A program made the translations under genes and the position numbers. Positions 25,253 to 36,823 of a stretch of 64,000 nt of DNA are shown here, piece after piece. The notes under the pieces were generated by a model that worked only from the letters and a program-made list of their open reading frames with translations, made no database searches and had not been told where the DNA came from. The stretch is taken from NCBI GenBank assembly GCA_003963115.1, contig RXJQ01000004.1, positions 47,511 to 111,510 of the forward strand, in the 5' to 3' direction. Source of the stretch: Burkholderiales bacterium. GTDB lineage: Bacteria > Pseudomonadota > Gammaproteobacteria > Burkholderiales > Burkholderiaceae_C. Within the stretch, counting starts at the first letter, position 1, and each line of letters begins with the position of its first letter.

Positions 25253-25909
25253 ATGACCCTGCAGGCCAGCCAGCTTGCCTACGCACGAGGCGATCGCCTG
25301 CTCTTTTCCGGTGTCAGCCTGGAGGTGGGGCCAGGCGAGGCCTTGCGTGTCACAGGGCGCAATGGCGCGGGCAAGACCAGTCTGTTGCGCGTGCTGTGCG
25401 GCTTGACGCTGCCGCTGGATGGCGAGGTGTCATGGCGCGGCACAGCCATTGTGCAAGACAGGGAATCGCTGCACCGGGACCTGATCTACATCGGTCATGG
25501 GCAGGCCATCAAAGATGAGTTCAGTGCCCTGGAAAATGTCCAGATCGGTGCGGTGCTGGCTGGCCTCTCCTGCACACGCCGGCTGGCCCTGGAAGCGCTG
25601 AACCAGCTGGGCTTGCGGGAGCGGGCAGATCTGCCTGCCCGGGTCCTGTCTCAAGGGCAGCGTCGTCGCGTGGCGCTGGCCCGCCTGGCGCTGCCTGCGC
25701 CAGAGTCAGACGAGACCAGCCTGTTGGTGCTGGATGAGCCCTTCGTGGCGCTCGACCAGGAGTCCGTCGGCGTCTTGGCGGCCCTGCTGGAAGCCCGCCT
25801 GGCACAAGGGGCCGTGCTGGTCTACACCACGCATCAAGCGCAGACCTTGTCGGCGAAGTGCACGCACGAATTGAACCTGGGCGTCGCCACTGCGGCAGAG
25901 GCGGTGTGA
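25253..25909 (+). CDS. ccmA: haem exporter ATPase CcmA
   Basis: The ATPase (218 aa) of the CcmAB complex drives release of haem from CcmE. Walker A is GRNGAGKTSLLR (~39), the signature LSQGQRRRVALARL, Walker B LVLDEPFVALD. It heads the ccmABCDEFGHI operon, whose genes overlap or nearly touch. The 122 nt before it follow the MBL gene; no terminator or clear promoter is seen there, only an imperfect dyad around 25172-25202, so read-through from the sigma-54 run is possible. Confidence 0.95.
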   Translation: MTLQASQLAYARGDRLLFSGVSLEVGPGEALRVTGRNGAGKTSLLRVLCGLTLPLDGEVSWRGTAIVQDRESLHRDLIYIGHGQAIKDEFSALENVQIGAVLAGLSCTRRLALEALNQLGLRERADLPARVLSQGQRRRVALARLALPAPESDETSLLVLDEPFVALDQESVGVLAALLEARLAQGAVLVYTTHQAQTLSAKCTHELNLGVATAAEAV

Positions 25910-26577
25910 TGTGGACGGCTTTCTTGACCGTGATCCGACGCGAGGTCTTGCTGGCCTACCGCAGGCGTGCCGACGTGCTGACCACCTTCTTTTTCTTTCT
26001 GATGGTCAGCACCTTGTTTCCACTTGGCGTGGGCCCCGAGCGGGAGTTGCTGCGCACGATGGCACCTGGGGTGCTGTGGGTCGCGGCCTTGCTGGCGGCC
26101 ATGCTGTCCCTGGGGCGGCTGTTCGCGCTCGATCACGCCGACGGGACCTTGGAGCAACTCTTGCTGACGCCGGAGCCATTGACCGTGATCGTGGCGGGCA
26201 AGGTGTTCGCCCATTGGCTGGTTTCAGGGCTGCCACTGGTGTTGCTGGCACCAGTGTTGGCCTTCCAGTTCGATTTGTCCCTGGATGCGATCCAGGTCCT
26301 GGCGCTGAGTCTGCTGCTGGGCACGCCGGTGCTCAGTCTCATTGGCGCGATTGGCGCGGCCTTGACGCTGGGCTTGCGAGGGGGCGGGGTGCTGGTGGCG
26401 CTGCTGGTTCTGCCTCTGTACATCCCGGTGTTGATCTTCGGCGCCGGAGCCGTGGGCGCCCAGTCCAGCGGATTGGGCAGCTCGGCGCACCTGCAATTGC
26501 TGGCCGGCGTGCTGTTGGCTGCGATCGTCCTGGCGCCTTGGGCGACGGGTGCTGCGCTGCGCGTGTCCCTGGATTGA
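25909..26577 (+). CDS. ccmB: haem exporter permease CcmB
   Basis: The 222-aa integral membrane protein starts at ATG 25909, overlapping the ccmA stop by one base (TGATG). It opens WTAFLTVIRREVLLAYRRRAD and has six predicted helices, the normal CcmB length and topology. It forms the membrane part of the CcmAB transporter. Confidence 0.95.
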   Translation: MWTAFLTVIRREVLLAYRRRADVLTTFFFFLMVSTLFPLGVGPERELLRTMAPGVLWVAALLAAMLSLGRLFALDHADGTLEQLLLTPEPLTVIVAGKVFAHWLVSGLPLVLLAPVLAFQFDLSLDAIQVLALSLLLGTPVLSLIGAIGAALTLGLRGGGVLVALLVLPLYIPVLIFGAGAVGAQSSGLGSSAHLQLLAGVLLAAIVLAPWATGAALRVSLD

Positions 26578-26607
26578 GCTGCAAGCAATGAACAAGGCTG
26601 AGAAGAG

Positions 26608-27453
26608 ATGAGCACCGGACAGGTTTATATCGATGAACGCGCGCCAGTTGCCGGGGCAGCGCGGGCGGGCCAAGGGCACGTGCTGTGGCAATACGCATCG
26701 CCCCAGCGCTTTTACGCATTGGCGGGACGGCTGGTGCCCTGGTTCATGGCTCCTGCCTTGTTGTTGACGCTGCTGGGGCTGTATGTGGGCTTCTTCGTGG
26801 CGCCCACGGACCATCAGCAAGGCGAGGCTTACCGCATCATCTTCGTGCATGTGCCGGCGGCCTGGCTGTCGATGGTGATCTACCTGGCCATGGCCTTCTG
26901 GGCCGGGCTGGGCTGGGTGCTCAATACCCGCCTGTCCTCCATGATGGCCAGAGCTTTGGCGCCAACCGGTGCCCTGTTCACCTTCCTGGCGCTGTGGACG
27001 GGCGCCCTGTGGGGCAAGCCGACGTGGGGCACCTGGTGGGTCTGGGACGCCCGGCTCACATCCGAGTTGATCCTGCTGTTTCTCTACATCGGCTTCATGG
27101 CCTTGCAAGCCGGTATCGATGATCCGCGCCGTGGTGACAAGGCCGGTGCCTTGCTGGCATTGGTGGGGGTGATCAATGTGCCCATCATCTATTTCTCTGT
27201 TCAATGGTGGAGCACCTTGCACCAGGGCGCATCGATCAGCTTCAAGGCCGCGCCGACGATGGCCAGCACCATGCTGATCGGCATGCTCTTGTGCTCCCTG
27301 GGCCTGTGGGCTTATGCCATCGGCATCGCATTGATGCGCTTGCGTTGCATCGTGCTGGAGCGTGAGCGTGGGACCGATTGGGTGCAGCGTCTGCCCGAGG
27401 TGCAGCGCCTGTTGCCTGCAGAGGTGGCGTCTGCGAAGAAAGAATCGACATGA
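26608..27453 (+). CDS. ccmC: haem-handling protein CcmC
   Basis: This 281-aa protein has six helices and the tryptophan-rich haem-binding loop WGTWWVWDARLTSELIL, flanked by conserved His residues (IIFVHVPAAW, STLHQGASI). It presents haem to CcmE in the periplasm. N- and C-terminal extensions (about 25 residues each) exceed the minimal family length. Its stop overlaps the ccmD start by four bases (ATGA). Confidence 0.95.
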   Translation: MSTGQVYIDERAPVAGAARAGQGHVLWQYASPQRFYALAGRLVPWFMAPALLLTLLGLYVGFFVAPTDHQQGEAYRIIFVHVPAAWLSMVIYLAMAFWAGLGWVLNTRLSSMMARALAPTGALFTFLALWTGALWGKPTWGTWWVWDARLTSELILLFLYIGFMALQAGIDDPRRGDKAGALLALVGVINVPIIYFSVQWWSTLHQGASISFKAAPTMASTMLIGMLLCSLGLWAYAIGIALMRLRCIVLERERGTDWVQRLPEVQRLLPAEVASAKKEST

Positions 27454-27617
27454 ACTGGCAGAGCTGGCAGGCATTTGTGGCCATGGGGGGCTATGGCCTC
27501 TATGTGTGGGGATCGGTCTTGGTGGTGGCTGCGTTCATCGCGGGCGAGCTGGCCGATGTGGTGCGTCGGCGTCGTGCGGCGTTGAAGACCTTGCGTTTGT
27601 TGGGGGTCGGTCGATGA
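27450..27617 (+). CDS. ccmD: CcmD, small membrane protein of haem export
   Basis: This 55-aa protein has one helix (GGYGLYVWGSVLVVAAFIAGEL) followed by a basic cytoplasmic tail (RRRRAALKTLRLLG). It stabilises CcmC-CcmE and helps release holo-CcmE. Both ends overlap neighbours (ATGA with ccmC and with ccmE). Confidence 0.93.
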   Translation: MNWQSWQAFVAMGGYGLYVWGSVLVVAAFIAGELADVVRRRRAALKTLRLLGVGR

Positions 27618-28054
27618 AGGCCAGACACAAGCGTCTGACCCTGGTGCTGCTGGGCGTGGCTGGGCTGAGCCTGGCCGCGTGGTTCGTGCTGTCAGCCTTC
27701 CAGAAGAACCTGGTGTTCTTCTTCACGCCGACGCAGATCAAATCGGGCGAGGCCCCGCATGAGCGGCGATTCAGGGTAGGGGGCATGGTCGAGAAGGGCA
27801 GCCTCCATCGCCTGCCCGATGGGGTGACCTACCGCTTCGTCGTGACCGACATGGTGCAGGGTGTGACCGTGCAATACAAGGGCTTGCTGCCTGACCTGTT
27901 CAAAGAGGGCAAAGGCGTCGTGGCGCAAGGGCGCCTGGGGGCAGACCACAGCTTCCTGGCCGATGAAGTCCTGGCCAAGCATGACGAGAACTACATGCCA
28001 CCTGAAGCCGCCTACGCCTTGAAGCAAGGCGGACTGAACAAGGAGCGGCCGTGA
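27614..28054 (+). CDS. ccmE: haem chaperone CcmE
   Basis: The 146-aa periplasmic chaperone has an N-terminal anchor and an OB-fold. The haem-attachment motif HxxxY is present in LAKHDENYMPPEA. The start at 27614 overlaps the ccmD stop; a longer open frame upstream is a shadow of ccmC and ccmD. Confidence 0.95.
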   Translation: MKARHKRLTLVLLGVAGLSLAAWFVLSAFQKNLVFFFTPTQIKSGEAPHERRFRVGGMVEKGSLHRLPDGVTYRFVVTDMVQGVTVQYKGLLPDLFKEGKGVVAQGRLGADHSFLADEVLAKHDENYMPPEAAYALKQGGLNKERP

Positions 28055-30075
28055 TAGCTGCTGTGATGCCTGAGTTGGGCCAAGTGGCCCTGATCCTGGC
28101 CTTGTTGCTGGCTGGCTTGCTGGCCGTGTTGCCGCTTTGGGGAGCCCACCGGCAGGACGCGCGCTGGATGGCGCTGGCCCGCCCCCTGGCGCTGGGGCAG
28201 TTCCTGTTCGTGGCCTTGGCTTTCGGCATGCTGGTGTCTGCCTTTGTTGGCAATGACTATTCGGTCCTGTATGTCGCGAGCAATGCCAACTCCTTGCTGC
28301 CGGTCTACTACCGCGTGGCTGGCGCCTGGGGCGGGCACGAGGGCTCCTTGCTCTTGTGGCAACTCATGCTCACGGGCTGGACCGTGGCCGTGGCCGTCTT
28401 CAGCCGGCAGCTGCCCATGGTCACGGTGGCGCGCGTGCTGGGCGTGCTCGGGCTCATCAGCGTGGGCTTTCTGAGCTTCACCCTGTTCACCTCCAACCCC
28501 TTCGAGCGGGTGTTGCCACCTCCGCCAGATGGCCGCGACCTGAATCCCTTGCTGCAAGACGCGGGCATGATCGTGCACCCGCCGCTGCTCTATATGGGCT
28601 ATGTGGGCTTCTCGGTGGCTTTCGCGTTCGCGATCGCCGCCTTGATCGAGGGGCGGCTGGATGCAGCCTGGGCCAAATGGTCTCGCCCCTGGACCTTGCT
28701 GGCCTGGTCCTTCCTGACTTGCGGCATCTTGCTGGGCAGCTTCTGGGCCTATTACGAGTTGGGTTGGGGCGGTTGGTGGTTCTGGGATGCCGTTGAAAAC
28801 GCCTCTTTCATGCCCTGGCTGGTGGGCACGGCGCTGGTCCACTCCCTGTCTGTGACCGAGAAGCGCGGCAGCTTCAAGAACTGGACGGTGCTGCTGGCCA
28901 TTTTGGCGTTCTCCTTGTCGCTGCTGGGCACCTTCCTGGTCCGCTCCGGCGTGCTGAACTCGGTGCACGCCTTTGCGTCCGACCCGCGTCGTGGCCTTTA
29001 CATCCTGGTGTTCCTGCTGCTGGTCATCGGGGGTTCGCTGAGCCTGTTTGCCTGGCGTGCGCCCAAGGTGGGGCTGGGAGGGCGTTTCCAGTTGTTTTCA
29101 CGGGAATCGATGCTGCTGCTCAACAACGTGTTCTTGCTCGTGGCCATGGGCACGGTGCTGCTGGGCACGCTCTACCCCCTGGCGCTGGATGCCTTCGGCC
29201 TGGGCAAGATCTCGGTGGGGCCGCCGTACTTCGAAACGGTGTTCGTGCCCTTGATGGTGCCGGTGCTCGTGCTGATGTCGATCGGGCCTTTCGTGGCCTG
29301 GAAGCAGGGATCTTGGCAAGAGGCTTGGCTGGCTTTGCGAGGCACGGCCCTGATCAGCCTCGCATTGGCGGCTGCGTTGGTACTGGCCGGCAAGACGTCG
29401 CTGGGGGTGACCTTGGGTGTGCTGCTGGCGCTGTGGATCGTGCTGGGCAGTCTTAAGCAGGCGTGGGCCCGTGTTCAGGCCGGTGCCGGCCGAACGCCTT
29501 TCTTGCAACGATGGCGGGTGATTCCATCGGCCTTCTGGGGCATGGTGGCGGCACACCTTGGCGTTGGGGTGTTCGTGTTCGGTGTCACCTTGGTCAAAGG
29601 GCTTGACCACGTGCAGGATGGCAGCCTCAAGGAAGGCCAGTCCATCTCGGCTGGAGGCTATGAATTTGCGTTCCAGTCGCTTGAAAAGCAAAAGGGGCCC
29701 AACTACATCGCTGCCAGAGCGCGATTCGAGGTGAGCCGCCATGGACGCCATGTGGCCACCCTGTATCCGGAGAAGCGCCTGTACATCGTGCAGCGCATGC
29801 CCATGACCGAGGCTGGCATCGACCGGGCCTGGTTGCGCGACCTTTATGTGTCGCTGGGTGAAGCCACGCCCGATGGCAGCTGGGGTGTGCGGGTCCAGGT
29901 CAAACCCTTCATGGGCTGGGTCTGGGCTGGCTGCGTGATCATGGCCTTGGGGGGGCTGCTGGCCGCGGCAGACAAGCGCTATCGACAGCGTGTTCGCCAG
30001 ACATCACCAAAGCAGAACGCTGCAACGCATGCCCGAACCGGCGTGGCACTGCACGCGGATCCCCTGTCGTATTGA
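28051..30075 (+). CDS. ccmF: haem lyase subunit CcmF
   Basis: This large polytopic protein (674 aa, about 15 helices) carries the WWD domain WGGWWFWDAVENASFMPW and conserved His residues. It attaches haem to apocytochromes with CcmH/CcmI. The start is GTG 28051 (GTGA overlap with ccmE), supported by AAGGAG seven bases upstream; ATG 28066 is too far from that site. Confidence 0.94.
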   Translation: MIAAVMPELGQVALILALLLAGLLAVLPLWGAHRQDARWMALARPLALGQFLFVALAFGMLVSAFVGNDYSVLYVASNANSLLPVYYRVAGAWGGHEGSLLLWQLMLTGWTVAVAVFSRQLPMVTVARVLGVLGLISVGFLSFTLFTSNPFERVLPPPPDGRDLNPLLQDAGMIVHPPLLYMGYVGFSVAFAFAIAALIEGRLDAAWAKWSRPWTLLAWSFLTCGILLGSFWAYYELGWGGWWFWDAVENASFMPWLVGTALVHSLSVTEKRGSFKNWTVLLAILAFSLSLLGTFLVRSGVLNSVHAFASDPRRGLYILVFLLLVIGGSLSLFAWRAPKVGLGGRFQLFSRESMLLLNNVFLLVAMGTVLLGTLYPLALDAFGLGKISVGPPYFETVFVPLMVPVLVLMSIGPFVAWKQGSWQEAWLALRGTALISLALAAALVLAGKTSLGVTLGVLLALWIVLGSLKQAWARVQAGAGRTPFLQRWRVIPSAFWGMVAAHLGVGVFVFGVTLVKGLDHVQDGSLKEGQSISAGGYEFAFQSLEKQKGPNYIAARARFEVSRHGRHVATLYPEKRLYIVQRMPMTEAGIDRAWLRDLYVSLGEATPDGSWGVRVQVKPFMGWVWAGCVIMALGGLLAAADKRYRQRVRQTSPKQNAATHARTGVALHADPLSY

Positions 30076-30113
30076 GCAACCACATCAAACCGCTCACCAA
30101 AGCAACCGACATC

Positions 30114-30644
30114 ATGAAGCGCTTCCTCATTCCCCTGGGCTTATTTCTGGTCATGGCCTGCACCTTGGCGCTGGCGCTCAAGCGTGGTGACACGCAGGAT
30201 CTGCCGTCTCCACTGATTGGCAAGCCCGCGCCCGCCTTCAATCTCAGCCAGCTGGATGACCCAGCCAAGACCTTTGGCCCGCAGAAGCTGAAGGGGCAAG
30301 TGTGGCTGCTCAATGTGTGGGCGTCCTGGTGCACGTCTTGCCGGAAAGAGCACCCCGTGTTGCTGGACTTTGCCAAGCAAGGCCTGGTGCCGGTCATTGG
30401 CTTCAACTACCAGGACCAAAGGGATGCGGGGCAGCAATGGTTGACCTTGCATGGCAACCCCTATCGGCTTACGGCCTTCGATGAAGATGGCCGCGTGGGC
30501 ATGGACCTGGGCGTGATCGGCGTGCCCGAGACCTTCGTGATCGACAAGCAGGGCCGCATCCGCTACAAGGTGACCGGGCCGATCACGCCCGAGGTGCTCA
30601 AGGACAAGCTGGTTCCCTTGCTCAAGGAGCTCCAGCGTGGCTGA
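30114..30644 (+). CDS. ccmG: thiol-disulfide oxidoreductase CcmG/DsbE
   Basis: The membrane-anchored thioredoxin-fold protein (176 aa from ATG 30114) has the active site WCTSC in LLNVWASWCTSCRKEHP and a family-typical GVPETFVID. It reduces the CxxCH cysteines of apocytochromes. A TTG at 30072 is in frame, but the anchor MKRFLIPLGLFL begins naturally at 30114. Confidence 0.93.
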   Translation: MKRFLIPLGLFLVMACTLALALKRGDTQDLPSPLIGKPAPAFNLSQLDDPAKTFGPQKLKGQVWLLNVWASWCTSCRKEHPVLLDFAKQGLVPVIGFNYQDQRDAGQQWLTLHGNPYRLTAFDEDGRVGMDLGVIGVPETFVIDKQGRIRYKVTGPITPEVLKDKLVPLLKELQRG

Positions 30645-31104
30645 GAGGCGGCGCACTGGGCGGATCTTGCCAAGCCTCCTGCTGGCTTTGGCATTGCCCA
30701 TGTGGGTGCTAGCCCAAGGCACACAAGGTACGCAAGGTGGCCCCAACGCCAACCTGGATGAGCACGTGAACAGGCTGACATCCGAGCTGCGCTGCCTGGT
30801 GTGCCAGAACCAGACCGTGGCCGATTCCCAGGCTGAACTGGCCTTGCAGCTGAAGAAGGAAGTCAGGAAGCAACTGGCTCAAGGCTCAACGGACGAGGAA
30901 GTGCGGGCCTTCATGGTGCAACGCTACGGCGACTTCGTCCTCTACAAGCCGCGCCTGAACAGCTCGACCTGGCTGCTATGGGGCGGGCCCCTGCTTCTGT
31001 TGGGCCTTGCAGCCCTGCTGGTGGGGCTGTATTGGCGAGAAAGACGAGCTGCATGGGACGGCGCGCCCGACTCGGTCTTGCCCACTGAAGAGGTGCATTC
31101 TTGA
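30637..31104 (+). CDS. ccmH: CcmH, apocytochrome thiol reductant
   Basis: This 155-aa protein has a signal peptide, the LRCLVCQNQ motif with the active cysteines, and a C-terminal anchor (WLLWGGPLLLLGLAALLVGL). The start is GTG 30637 with AAGGAG upstream, overlapping the ccmG stop by 8 nt. A short GTQGTQGG repeat lies after the signal. Confidence 0.93.
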   Translation: MAERRRTGRILPSLLLALALPMWVLAQGTQGTQGGPNANLDEHVNRLTSELRCLVCQNQTVADSQAELALQLKKEVRKQLAQGSTDEEVRAFMVQRYGDFVLYKPRLNSSTWLLWGGPLLLLGLAALLVGLYWRERRAAWDGAPDSVLPTEEVHS

Positions 31105-31814
31105 ACCCAACTTTTGCGATCCTGTTTGCCCTGCTGCTGGCAACAGCCTCCTTGTTCATCGTGTGGCCGCTCAAGCGCCATCTGGTGGACGAGGGCGCTG
31201 CATCACCGATTCCAACCAGGCCTTGGTCCGCTGTCTGGATCGTCACAGGCTTGGTCTTCGCCAGCGTGGGTCTCTACACCTTGGTGGGGGAGCCTGATGC
31301 CCTCAACCTCGCGCCAGCTTCATCCAGCGTACCCACAGTGGCACCACCTCAGCTGGATCTGTCGCAAGGCGTTGGGCAGGCGCAGATCGAGACCATGGTC
31401 GCACGGCTGGCGCAACGTCTGAAAAGCCAACCGCAAGACGTCAAGGGGTGGCGCATGCTGGCCAAGTCCTACGAAACCCTTGGGCGGTTCGATGATGCGG
31501 TGAAAGCCTACAAAGAGGTTTTGACGCTGGAGGCACCCGATCCCGACCTGCTGACGGATTACGCCGTGACCCTGGGCATGAGCAAGGGTCGGACCCTGGC
31601 CGGCGAACCCGAAGTCTTGATTGACCAGGCCCTGAAGATCGACCCGAACCACGTTCAGGCCCTCGCCCTGTCGGGCAGTGCCGCGTTCGAGGCGAGAGAC
31701 TACAAGCGTGCGGTGGCGCAATGGCAAAAGCTCTTGTCGCTCGTGCCGGCTGATGCCGAGGTGAGGGCTGGCATTGAGCGCAACGTCGAGAAGGCGCAAG
31801 CGCTTATCCGCTGA
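31101..31814 (+). CDS. ccmI: CcmI, TPR apocytochrome chaperone
   Basis: The 237-aa protein has two N-terminal helices and a periplasmic TPR domain (VKGWRMLAKSYETLGRFDDA, then NHVQALALSGSAAFEARDYKRAVAQW). It presents apocytochrome C-termini to CcmFH. The start is a rare TTG overlapping the ccmH stop (TTGA). It closes the ccm operon. Confidence 0.9.
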   Translation: MNPTFAILFALLLATASLFIVWPLKRHLVDEGAASPIPTRPWSAVWIVTGLVFASVGLYTLVGEPDALNLAPASSSVPTVAPPQLDLSQGVGQAQIETMVARLAQRLKSQPQDVKGWRMLAKSYETLGRFDDAVKAYKEVLTLEAPDPDLLTDYAVTLGMSKGRTLAGEPEVLIDQALKIDPNHVQALALSGSAAFEARDYKRAVAQWQKLLSLVPADAEVRAGIERNVEKAQALIR

Positions 31815-31916
31815 GTGCATCTGGACATGCGCAAACAGCGCTTCCACTCATAAGGGCGAGGTTCTATCGTTTCCAAGCAGCTATCTGCGGTTTGCAAGCA
31901 AAGAAAGGACTTCGAC

Positions 31917-34236
<2,320 letters not shown>

Positions 34237-34256
34237 GCCATGGCTCACTTGGCATA

Positions 34257-34302
34257 TCAGCACTGATCGGTTAGGGTGCTGACTCGCCCTGAGGGGCGGG
34301 TC
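34257..34302 (+). promoter_or_regulatory. two hairpins in the groL-metY gap
   Basis: The first is TCAGCAC (34257-34263) and GTGCTGA (34276-34282) around a 12-nt loop. The second is GACTCGCCC and GGGCGGGTC (34281-34302), a 9-bp stem with one T-G wobble and loop TGAG. They share two bases, so they could be alternative folds. No T run follows, arguing against a simple terminator. A 14-bp palindrome, TGAGCCATGGCTCA, overlaps the groL stop just before. Confidence 0.45.
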
Positions 34303-34322
34303 ATTCAACCCGGAGGAGAACC

Positions 34323-35627
34323 ATGAGCAATCCCCAGTCCAATCCCAGGTCAAACTGGAAATTCGAAACCCTGTCGGTGCATGCAGGCTACTCACCTGAT
34401 CCGACGACCAAGGCGGTGGCTGTTCCCATCTACCAGACGGTGGCCTACGCTTTCGACAGCGCCCAGCATGGTGCAGACCTGTTCGACCTCAAGGTGCCGG
34501 GCAACATCTACAGCCGCATCATGAACCCGACGAACGATGTGCTGGAGCAGCGCATTGCCGCACTGGAAGGTGGCATTGGCGCGCTGGCCCTGGCTTCGGG
34601 GCAGGCGGCCGTGACCTATGCCATCCAGACCATCGCCGAAGCGGGTGACAACATCGTGTCGTCCACGGCCCTGTACGGCGGGACCTACAACCTGTTCGCG
34701 CATACGCTGCCGCAGTTCGGCATCACCACGCGCTTTGCTGATCACCGTGATCCGGCCAGCTTTGAGCCCTTGATCGATGAGCGCACCAAGGCCATCTTTG
34801 TGGAGTCACTGGGCAATCCGTCGGGCAACATCACCGACATCGCCCGGATCGCCGAGATTGCGCATCGCCATGGCGTGCCGCTGATCGTGGACAACACCGT
34901 GCCCACGCCCTACCTGAGCCGCCCGTTCGAGCACGGGGCCGACATTGTGGTCCATTCGCTGACCAAGTACCTGGGTGGTCACGGCACCACGCTGGGTGGG
35001 GCGATCGTGGACTCGGGCAAGTTCCCCTGGGCACAGCACAAGGCGCGCTTCAAGCGTCTGAACGAGCCTGACGTGAGCTACCACGGCGTGGTCTACACCG
35101 ATGCCTTGGGGCCTGCCGCCTACATTGGCCGTGCACGTGTGGTGCCGCTGCGCAATACTGGCGCGGCCTTGTCGCCCTTCAATGCCTTCCAGATCCTGCA
35201 GGGCATCGAAACCCTGGGCCTGCGCATGGACCGCATCAGCGACAACGCACTGCGGGTAGCCCAGCATCTCAAGCGTCACCCGCGTGTGAAGTGGGTGAAC
35301 TACGCTGGCCTGGAAGATCACCCCGAGTACCCGCAGGTGAAGAAATACCTGTCGGGCAAGGCTTCAGGGCTGCTGACTTTTGGCGTGCCGGGTGGACGCG
35401 AGGGTGGAGCACGCTTCCTCGACGGCCTCAAGCTGTTCACACGTCTGGTCAACATCGGGGATGTGCGCTCGCTGGCCACACACCCGGCCTCCACCACGCA
35501 CCGTCAGCTGTCCCCGGAGGAGCTGGCCAAGACGGGCGTGACCGAGGACACCGTTCGGCTGTCGGTGGGCATCGAGCACATCGATGACCTCATCGCCGAT
35601 CTGGACCTGGCGCTGGAGACGGCCTGA
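34323..35627 (+). CDS. metY: O-acetylhomoserine sulfhydrylase (MetY)
   Basis: This PLP enzyme (434 aa, the usual length) makes homocysteine directly from O-acetylhomoserine and sulfide. Family signatures are FETLSVHAGYSPDPTTKAVA at the start, the PLP lysine in HSLTKYLGGHGT (~216), and the C-terminal TRLVNIGDVRSLATHPASTTH. GGAGG precedes the ATG. It offers a way to use sulfide released by desulfurisation or stored sulfur. Its stop abuts that of the convergent phosphoesterase gene (TGATCA, zero gap). Confidence 0.95.
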   Translation: MSNPQSNPRSNWKFETLSVHAGYSPDPTTKAVAVPIYQTVAYAFDSAQHGADLFDLKVPGNIYSRIMNPTNDVLEQRIAALEGGIGALALASGQAAVTYAIQTIAEAGDNIVSSTALYGGTYNLFAHTLPQFGITTRFADHRDPASFEPLIDERTKAIFVESLGNPSGNITDIARIAEIAHRHGVPLIVDNTVPTPYLSRPFEHGADIVVHSLTKYLGGHGTTLGGAIVDSGKFPWAQHKARFKRLNEPDVSYHGVVYTDALGPAAYIGRARVVPLRNTGAALSPFNAFQILQGIETLGLRMDRISDNALRVAQHLKRHPRVKWVNYAGLEDHPEYPQVKKYLSGKASGLLTFGVPGGREGGARFLDGLKLFTRLVNIGDVRSLATHPASTTHRQLSPEELAKTGVTEDTVRLSVGIEHIDDLIADLDLALETA

Positions 35628-36773
35628 TCAGTCTGTGCCAACCAGGCGCAGCAAAGTGATCTCCGACGGGGCGCACAGGCGCTTGGGCGGGCCCCAAAAG
35701 CCTGTGCCTCGGCTCGTGTAGATCCACATGCGCTTGAGGCGCTTGAGCCCTGCCACAAAAGGCTGCTGCAAGGGCACGGCCAGGCGCCAGGGCCAGAACT
35801 GCCCACCGTGGGTGTGCCCAGACAGCTGAAGATGGAAGCCCGCCTCTTCGGCAGCCTGGGCGCTGCGCGGCTGATGGGCCAGCAGCAGCTTGACCGCATC
35901 GGCTGGCGCCCCCTTCACAGCGGCATGCGGGTCGCTGCGATGTGAGGGGTCGAAATGGTGGGCGGTGTAATCGGTCACCCCGGCGATCACCACCGGGGTC
36001 ACATCGTGCTGCACGACCACATGCTCGTTGAGCAGCACACGCAAGCCCAGGCGGCGCAGTTCGTCAATCCAACCATGGGCGCCGGAGTAGTACTCGTGGT
36101 TGCCCGTGACGAAATAGGTCCCGTGCCGGGAGTCCAGCTCGGCCAGTGGTGATACGTGCGGGGCCAGATCGCGCACACTGCCATCGACCAGGTCGCCGGT
36201 GATGGCCACCATATCGGCCTTCAGCTGGTTCACCTTCTGCACGATGGGTTGCAGGTAGACCTGCTTGATGGTTGGGCCCACGTGGATGTCACTGATCTGC
36301 GCGATGGTGAAGCCCTGCAAGGCCTTGGGCAGGCCGGCAATCGGGACGTCCACCTTCACCACCTGGGCAGTGCGCCGGGCGTTGACCCAGCCCACCAAGG
36401 TGAAAAGCGCGGCCCCCGTGAACACGGCCCATGCCATGTCACCGGCCAGTTCGGCTGACGTGCTTGCCAGCCCCGTCCACCCATGGCCCACGAGGGTGTC
36501 CAGCAACAGGACCACTTCACGCAGCAAGGTCAGCACAAACATCGACGAGAACCAGCCCATGAACAGGAAGCCCGCCGTGGCCAACCGATCGGACAGCGGT
36601 TGGCGCCGTATACGCCGTGCGTAAAAGCTCATGGGAACCAGTGCCGCTGACAAGGCCAGCAACGCGCCCAGACCCCACTGCGCAGCAGGCCAGGCATCAA
36701 GTGCCGGCAACAAGCGCCAGCCCAGAAAACCGTGCAGCAGCACGGACAGCAGAAGGAGGGTCATCTTGGCCAT
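35628..36773 (-). CDS. membrane metallophosphoesterase (YkuE-like)
   Basis: The protein (381 aa) has three to four N-terminal helices and a calcineurin-like domain with all metal motifs: AQISDIHVG, ITGDLVDG, VTGNHEYYSG, LLAHQPRS and LSGHTHGGQFWP. YkuE-type enzymes cleave phosphodiesters or UDP-sugar-lipid bonds at the membrane; the substrate here is unknown. It reads into the metY stop from the other side and lies 50 nt from the end of the cysteine desulfurase gene, on the same strand. Confidence 0.9.
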   Translation of the reverse strand: MAKMTLLLLSVLLHGFLGWRLLPALDAWPAAQWGLGALLALSAALVPMSFYARRIRRQPLSDRLATAGFLFMGWFSSMFVLTLLREVVLLLDTLVGHGWTGLASTSAELAGDMAWAVFTGAALFTLVGWVNARRTAQVVKVDVPIAGLPKALQGFTIAQISDIHVGPTIKQVYLQPIVQKVNQLKADMVAITGDLVDGSVRDLAPHVSPLAELDSRHGTYFVTGNHEYYSGAHGWIDELRRLGLRVLLNEHVVVQHDVTPVVIAGVTDYTAHHFDPSHRSDPHAAVKGAPADAVKLLLAHQPRSAQAAEEAGFHLQLSGHTHGGQFWPWRLAVPLQQPFVAGLKRLKRMWIYTSRGTGFWGPPKRLCAPSEITLLRLVGTD

Positions 36774-36823
36774 TTTGGGCTGCCTCCTGAATTTTTCAAG
36801 TGCAGCCCACGGCCTTTACATGA

